Of a stretch of DNA of 7,089 nt, positions 4,187-7,089 are shown one piece after another. Made by a program: the position numbers and the translations under genes. Below the pieces are notes generated by a model that worked only from the letters and a program-made list of their open reading frames with translations, did not search any database and was not told where the DNA came from. Each line of letters begins with the position of its first letter. Within the stretch, counting starts at the first letter, position 1. This stretch comes from Candidatus Krumholzibacteriia bacterium (lineage in GTDB: Bacteria; Krumholzibacteriota; Krumholzibacteriia; LZORAL124-64-63): NCBI GenBank assembly GCA_030632925.1, contig DAOVTU010000142.1, positions 1-7,089 of the forward strand. Reading direction: 5' to 3'.

Positions 4187-7089
4187 GGCGTGTCCCCTTC
4201 TGCAGGCGACGGCGCCGGATCATCGGCCACGCGCCCCAACGAATCGAGTGCCGAAAAATATCGCCGCACCAGATCGCGGTATTCCATGGGCGCCTGTTCC
4301 AGCGGCTGGTACTTCAAGCGGAAGGGGCTGTTTTCGTCGGACTGCTCGCTGCCCAAAGAGCCCTCCTGTTCGGCGTACAACCGGTTGCCGGTTTCGCTTT
4401 CACGGCGGTTGGTAAAATCACGCCGACGCACGCTGTTGCGGGCATCCAGCATGCGACTCAAAATGCGCTCCTGACGAATCAGCGTTTCTTCACTGACCAG
4501 GCCGTCGTCGATCTCCTGGCTGATGCGCTCCATGTCGCGGCCCATCTCCGACAGGTCACCGAGCAGGCGTTCGCCCTCGGGCTTCAGCCTTTCCTCTTCG
4601 GCCAACTCGCCCATGCGGCCAGCCATCTCGGCCTGTTGCTCGCCCAGACGCTGCATTTCGCTGCGGGCTTTTTGGCTGATGCCGCGGTCGGCCAGCATGC
4701 GACGCAACTCTTCGGTCACGCCGTTGAGACCAGCCTGTTCCTGGGCCATCTGCTGCAATTGTTCGGCCATCGATTGCTGTGGGCTGCCGCTGCCGCCACC
4801 GCCGCCGCCCTGCATCTGGGCCTCGGTCAACATGCCGATGACAATGCGATTTGTCTGGGACAGGGCCTCGCGGGCCTGCCGCCTGGCCACCGGAGCGCGG
4901 TTGTCCTCCATGGCCTGCACACCTTCGCCCATCGCTTCAATCAAGGTGTCCAACTGGCGCAACAGCTTCATGATACGATTAGGAGCCTCAGCCATTAGCT
5001 CACCCAGGCCATCGCGCACGCCAGCGGCTGATTTCTGCACCCGATGCTGATCACGGGTCAAATCCAGGGTGCGCAAGTCACGCAACTGGGCCGGAATTTT
5101 CTGCGAGATTTCTTCCTGCTTGGCCGACAGCGCCAACATGTCGGCTGCCAGGCCGCGCAGGCTGCTGACCTGCTCCATCTTCATGGCCTGTTGCATGGCC
5201 TGCTGGGATTTCAGCAGCACGCTGTACAGTGAGCCAAGGTCGCGCAGGGTCTGTTCCTGAATCTCGGCGGCCTTGCCGGGATCCTGTTGGTCCAGCTGTT
5301 CGCCGGCCTTGCCCATTTTGTCTTCCTGGCGCTGTTTCTTGACCTGCTCCAGGGCGTCTTCGAGGGCCTCGGCCATGTCATCGCTGGAGTCGCTGGGGTT
5401 CTCTTCGTTCTCCTGGCGCAGGTTTTCCAGGGCCTCTTCGAGCTTCTCCTGCAGCTGTTCCAGTTCCTTCTCGAGCGCTTCCTGACGGCGGGCCAGTTCC
5501 TCAGACGAGGGCGGCGGGGTCTGCGATTTTTCGCCGCCGGATTCGCTGTCGCTATCAGAAGGGTCGCCGCTCTGCTCTTGGGATTCCTGCTGTTCGCCAT
5601 CCGAGTTTTCGCCTTCGGCGCTTTCACTCTCCGACGACTCGCCTTCGGGATTTTCACCTTCCGAATTTACGCCCTCGGTCTTTTCACCCTCGGAGCTTTC
5701 CCCTTCGCTGTTTTCCCCTTCGCTGTTTTCCCCAGCATTCTCTTCGCCGTCCTGCCCCTCTTCCGAATTGGCCCCACTCTCGGTCTGCTCCGCCTCCGCT
5801 TCCTGCTGGGCGGCCAACTGCCGGCTCAGGTCAGCCAGCTCCTGCTGCTTCTGGATCATCTGTTCCAGCAGGGCGGTCAAACCTTCAAGCTCCTGCTCCT
5901 GCGCCATGCGCTTGAGCATGGACAGGGCCGCGTCCAGGCGCCGCGCCATGTCCTGCTGATTGCGCGCCACCTCATCCATGGCCCGCGCAACATCTTCGGG
6001 CGAAGCCTGTCCGCCACTTTCCTGCATCTTCTCCAACAGCTCGCCCAACTGGGCGCTGTTGTTCTGACCGAGCAGCTCGCTCATCTCGTCGGCTTTTTCC
6101 AACTGGGCTTCGCTGGTCAACTGGCTTTGGGCCAGCTTCTGCAACTCCTGCTGCAGCTGCTCCGCCACCCGGGCCAACTCCTGCTGCAGTTTCTGCTGCC
6201 GGTCGATGGCCGCTTCCATTTCTTTCTGCCGCGCCCAATCGGGCACCGGATTTTTCATCAGCTCGCGGTTCAGCCGGTCCAGATCCACATTCAGCTGGCG
6301 ACTTCGGGCGCGCATCTCTTCCAGCTCGCTCTTGCGGTCTTCGTTGGACTCGGCCTGGGTCACCAGCACATCGGCCGCCGAGGGCAGCATCAGGCGCAGG
6401 GCTCCCGAGCGGGTCCGCCCAGCGGGCAGCGGGCGTTTGTTGTCCACCGCTTCAACCACCAGCTCCAGCCCATCGCCAGCTACGAGGTCCAGTTCATCAG
6501 CCCGCACTTCGAGGCGGAAACGGGCCCTCAGCCGTGAATCTTCATCACCCAGGCGCACCGCACGCACCCGCAGTGGCCCGGCCGCCGTATGGACTTCCTG
6601 CCAGATGTTCGGCTCGCCACCAGGCTTGGTATCCAACCAGAAAACATCGCCCAGCCATTCTTCGCCCTGCTCGGCGTCTCGGGGCACGGCCGCTCCCGTT
6701 CGTGTCAGCAGGCTCAGGCGCGCCAGGCCGTAGTCGTCAGCAGCTTCGGCCAACAGCGTCACCTCACCCGAAAGGGGCAGGATGCCGTCATCATCAGGCC
6801 GCTCCAGATCAACGCCGGGGCGCTGGTCCGGCGCCGCGGCCACTTCGTAAGGCAAGGGAGACTGGTTGTGCAGGCCGTAGTTGTCGGTCAGCAGCACTAC
6901 AAAATTTTGTTCGCGGTCTATATCCAGACTGCCCCTGACCGTCAGCGAATCCACAAACAAGGCCAGCGTATCGCCGGACGCGGTGATCAGCGCCGCTTCG
7001 CGCACCGCATGGCTCACCCGCCCCTGCAGTTCGAGGCGGCTGCCCACCGGCACTTCGATCCAGGAAGGCAAGCGTTCCAGATCCCGCTC
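4183..7089 (-). CDS. DUF4175-type envelope protein, N-terminus off the window
   Basis: The frame is open to the right edge, so the start is missing; a TTG at 7071 is used here as residue 1 and is not a likely start. Residues 1-235 are strand-rich, with the DDYGLARLSLLTR motif near 112 and an AVDNKRPLPAGRTRSGALRL segment near 205-225 that I associate with DUF4175 proteins. A coiled-coil, Gln/Glu-rich region follows (about 237-420), containing PDW at 277-279 and a KEMEAAIDRQQKLQQEL helix. An acidic Ser/Glu/Gly region with ten pentapeptide repeats covers about 422-516. More helices follow to about 750, then a Gly-rich linker (six Gly near 753-759), more helix, and a basic SEETLIRQERILSRML segment from about 860. 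The end has YRDLVRRYFSALD at 931-943. DUF4175 proteins normally begin with membrane helices, here out of view. The function is unknown. The overlap with the TPR start suggests the products are made together and may form a complex. Confidence 0.8.
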   Translation of the reverse strand, partial: ERDLERLPSWIEVPVGSRLELQGRVSHAVREAALITASGDTLALFVDSLTVRGSLDIDREQNFVVLLTDNYGLHNQSPLPYEVAAAPDQRPGVDLERPDDDGILPLSGEVTLLAEAADDYGLARLSLLTRTGAAVPRDAEQGEEWLGDVFWLDTKPGGEPNIWQEVHTAAGPLRVRAVRLGDEDSRLRARFRLEVRADELDLVAGDGLELVVEAVDNKRPLPAGRTRSGALRLMLPSAADVLVTQAESNEDRKSELEEMRARSRQLNVDLDRLNRELMKNPVPDWARQKEMEAAIDRQQKLQQELARVAEQLQQELQKLAQSQLTSEAQLEKADEMSELLGQNNSAQLGELLEKMQESGGQASPEDVARAMDEVARNQQDMARRLDAALSMLKRMAQEQELEGLTALLEQMIQKQQELADLSRQLAAQQEAEAEQTESGANSEEGQDGEENAGENSEGENSEGESSEGEKTEGVNSEGENPEGESSESESAEGENSDGEQQESQEQSGDPSDSDSESGGEKSQTPPPSSEELARRQEALEKELEQLQEKLEEALENLRQENEENPSDSSDDMAEALEDALEQVKKQRQEDKMGKAGEQLDQQDPGKAAEIQEQTLRDLGSLYSVLLKSQQAMQQAMKMEQVSSLRGLAADMLALSAKQEEISQKIPAQLRDLRTLDLTRDQHRVQKSAAGVRDGLGELMAEAPNRIMKLLRQLDTLIEAMGEGVQAMEDNRAPVARRQAREALSQTNRIVIGMLTEAQMQGGGGGGSGSPQQSMAEQLQQMAQEQAGLNGVTEELRRMLADRGISQKARSEMQRLGEQQAEMAGRMGELAEEERLKPEGERLLGDLSEMGRDMERISQEIDDGLVSEETLIRQERILSRMLDARNSVRRRDFTNRRESETGNRLYAEQEGSLGSEQSDENSPFRLKYQPLEQAPMEYRDLVRRYFSALDSLGRVADDPAPSPAEGDTP
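5584..5733 (-). repeat. Ten 15-bp units encoding an acidic GENSE-like pentapeptide
   Basis: Within the DUF4175-type gene, exactly ten consecutive five-residue units follow the pattern G-E-x-S-E: GENSE, GENSE, GESSE, GEKTE, GVNSE, GENPE, GESSE, SESAE, GENSD, GEQQE. The first two units (5733-5719 and 5718-5704) are identical in DNA; later ones diverge at synonymous and other positions. The segment is strongly acidic, is predicted to be unstructured, and links two coiled-coil regions. Growth by slippage or unequal exchange of an in-frame 15-bp unit is the likely origin. Confidence 0.85.

Noticed and set aside
4780..4820. GCC-rich run suggesting a trinucleotide repeat element
   Set aside because: It encodes a short Gly/Ser linker in the DUF4175-type protein with mixed codons and is only about six Gly codons long.
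5287..6537. Long + strand open frame of 416 codons opposite the DUF4175-type gene
   Set aside because: Leu/Phe-rich translation is simply the complement of Glu/Gln-rich coiled-coil codons on the other strand; no ribosome binding site or family signal was seen.

Overview
The window is GC-rich bacterial DNA with one partial gene on the + strand at the left edge and four genes on the - strand filling the rest. The three large - strand genes look like families I associate with the Fibrobacterota-Chlorobiota-Bacteroidota group and its relatives (Gemmatimonadota, Krumholzibacteriota, Eisenbacteria and similar): a DUF4175-type membrane/coiled-coil protein, an exported TPR protein, and an exported glutamine-amidotransferase-like protein often labelled 'asparagine synthetase B'. 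The organism guess is inference from family memory plus high GC; no rRNA, tRNA or other marker gene is present to test it.

Layout from left to right. At 3-464 (+) is the C-terminal part of a CPBP (CAAX protease/bacteriocin-processing) family membrane protein whose first catalytic motif is unrecognisable. A strong 12-bp hairpin at 446-473 overlaps its stop codon and lies between two convergent genes. At 524-709 (-) is a 61-residue zinc-ribbon protein. The 168-bp gap 710-877 separates it from the large gene cluster and holds one weak promoter candidate. At 878-2158 (-) is the exported amidotransferase-like protein, at 2207-4186 (-) the exported TPR protein, and at 4183-7089 (-, start beyond the window) the DUF4175-type protein.

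Transcription of the cluster runs right to left: DUF4175-type gene, then the TPR gene (stop and start overlap as ATGA), then the amidotransferase-like gene (48-bp gap made mostly of a 17-bp tandem repeat that carries three Shine-Dalgarno copies). The two downstream products have signal peptides and the first is of a membrane-anchored family, so the likely site of action is the cell envelope. In related genomes DUF4175 genes are, as I recall, often near MoxR ATPase, DUF58 and von Willebrand A genes; those would lie just to the right of this window. The shared function is unknown, and this cluster is the best candidate here for an undescribed system.

Other points of interest are a ten-unit acidic pentapeptide repeat inside the DUF4175-type protein, the tandem repeat that duplicates a stop codon and ribosome binding site, and the loss of the EExxxR motif in the CPBP protein. 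I saw no mobile element, CRISPR array, tRNA or rRNA.
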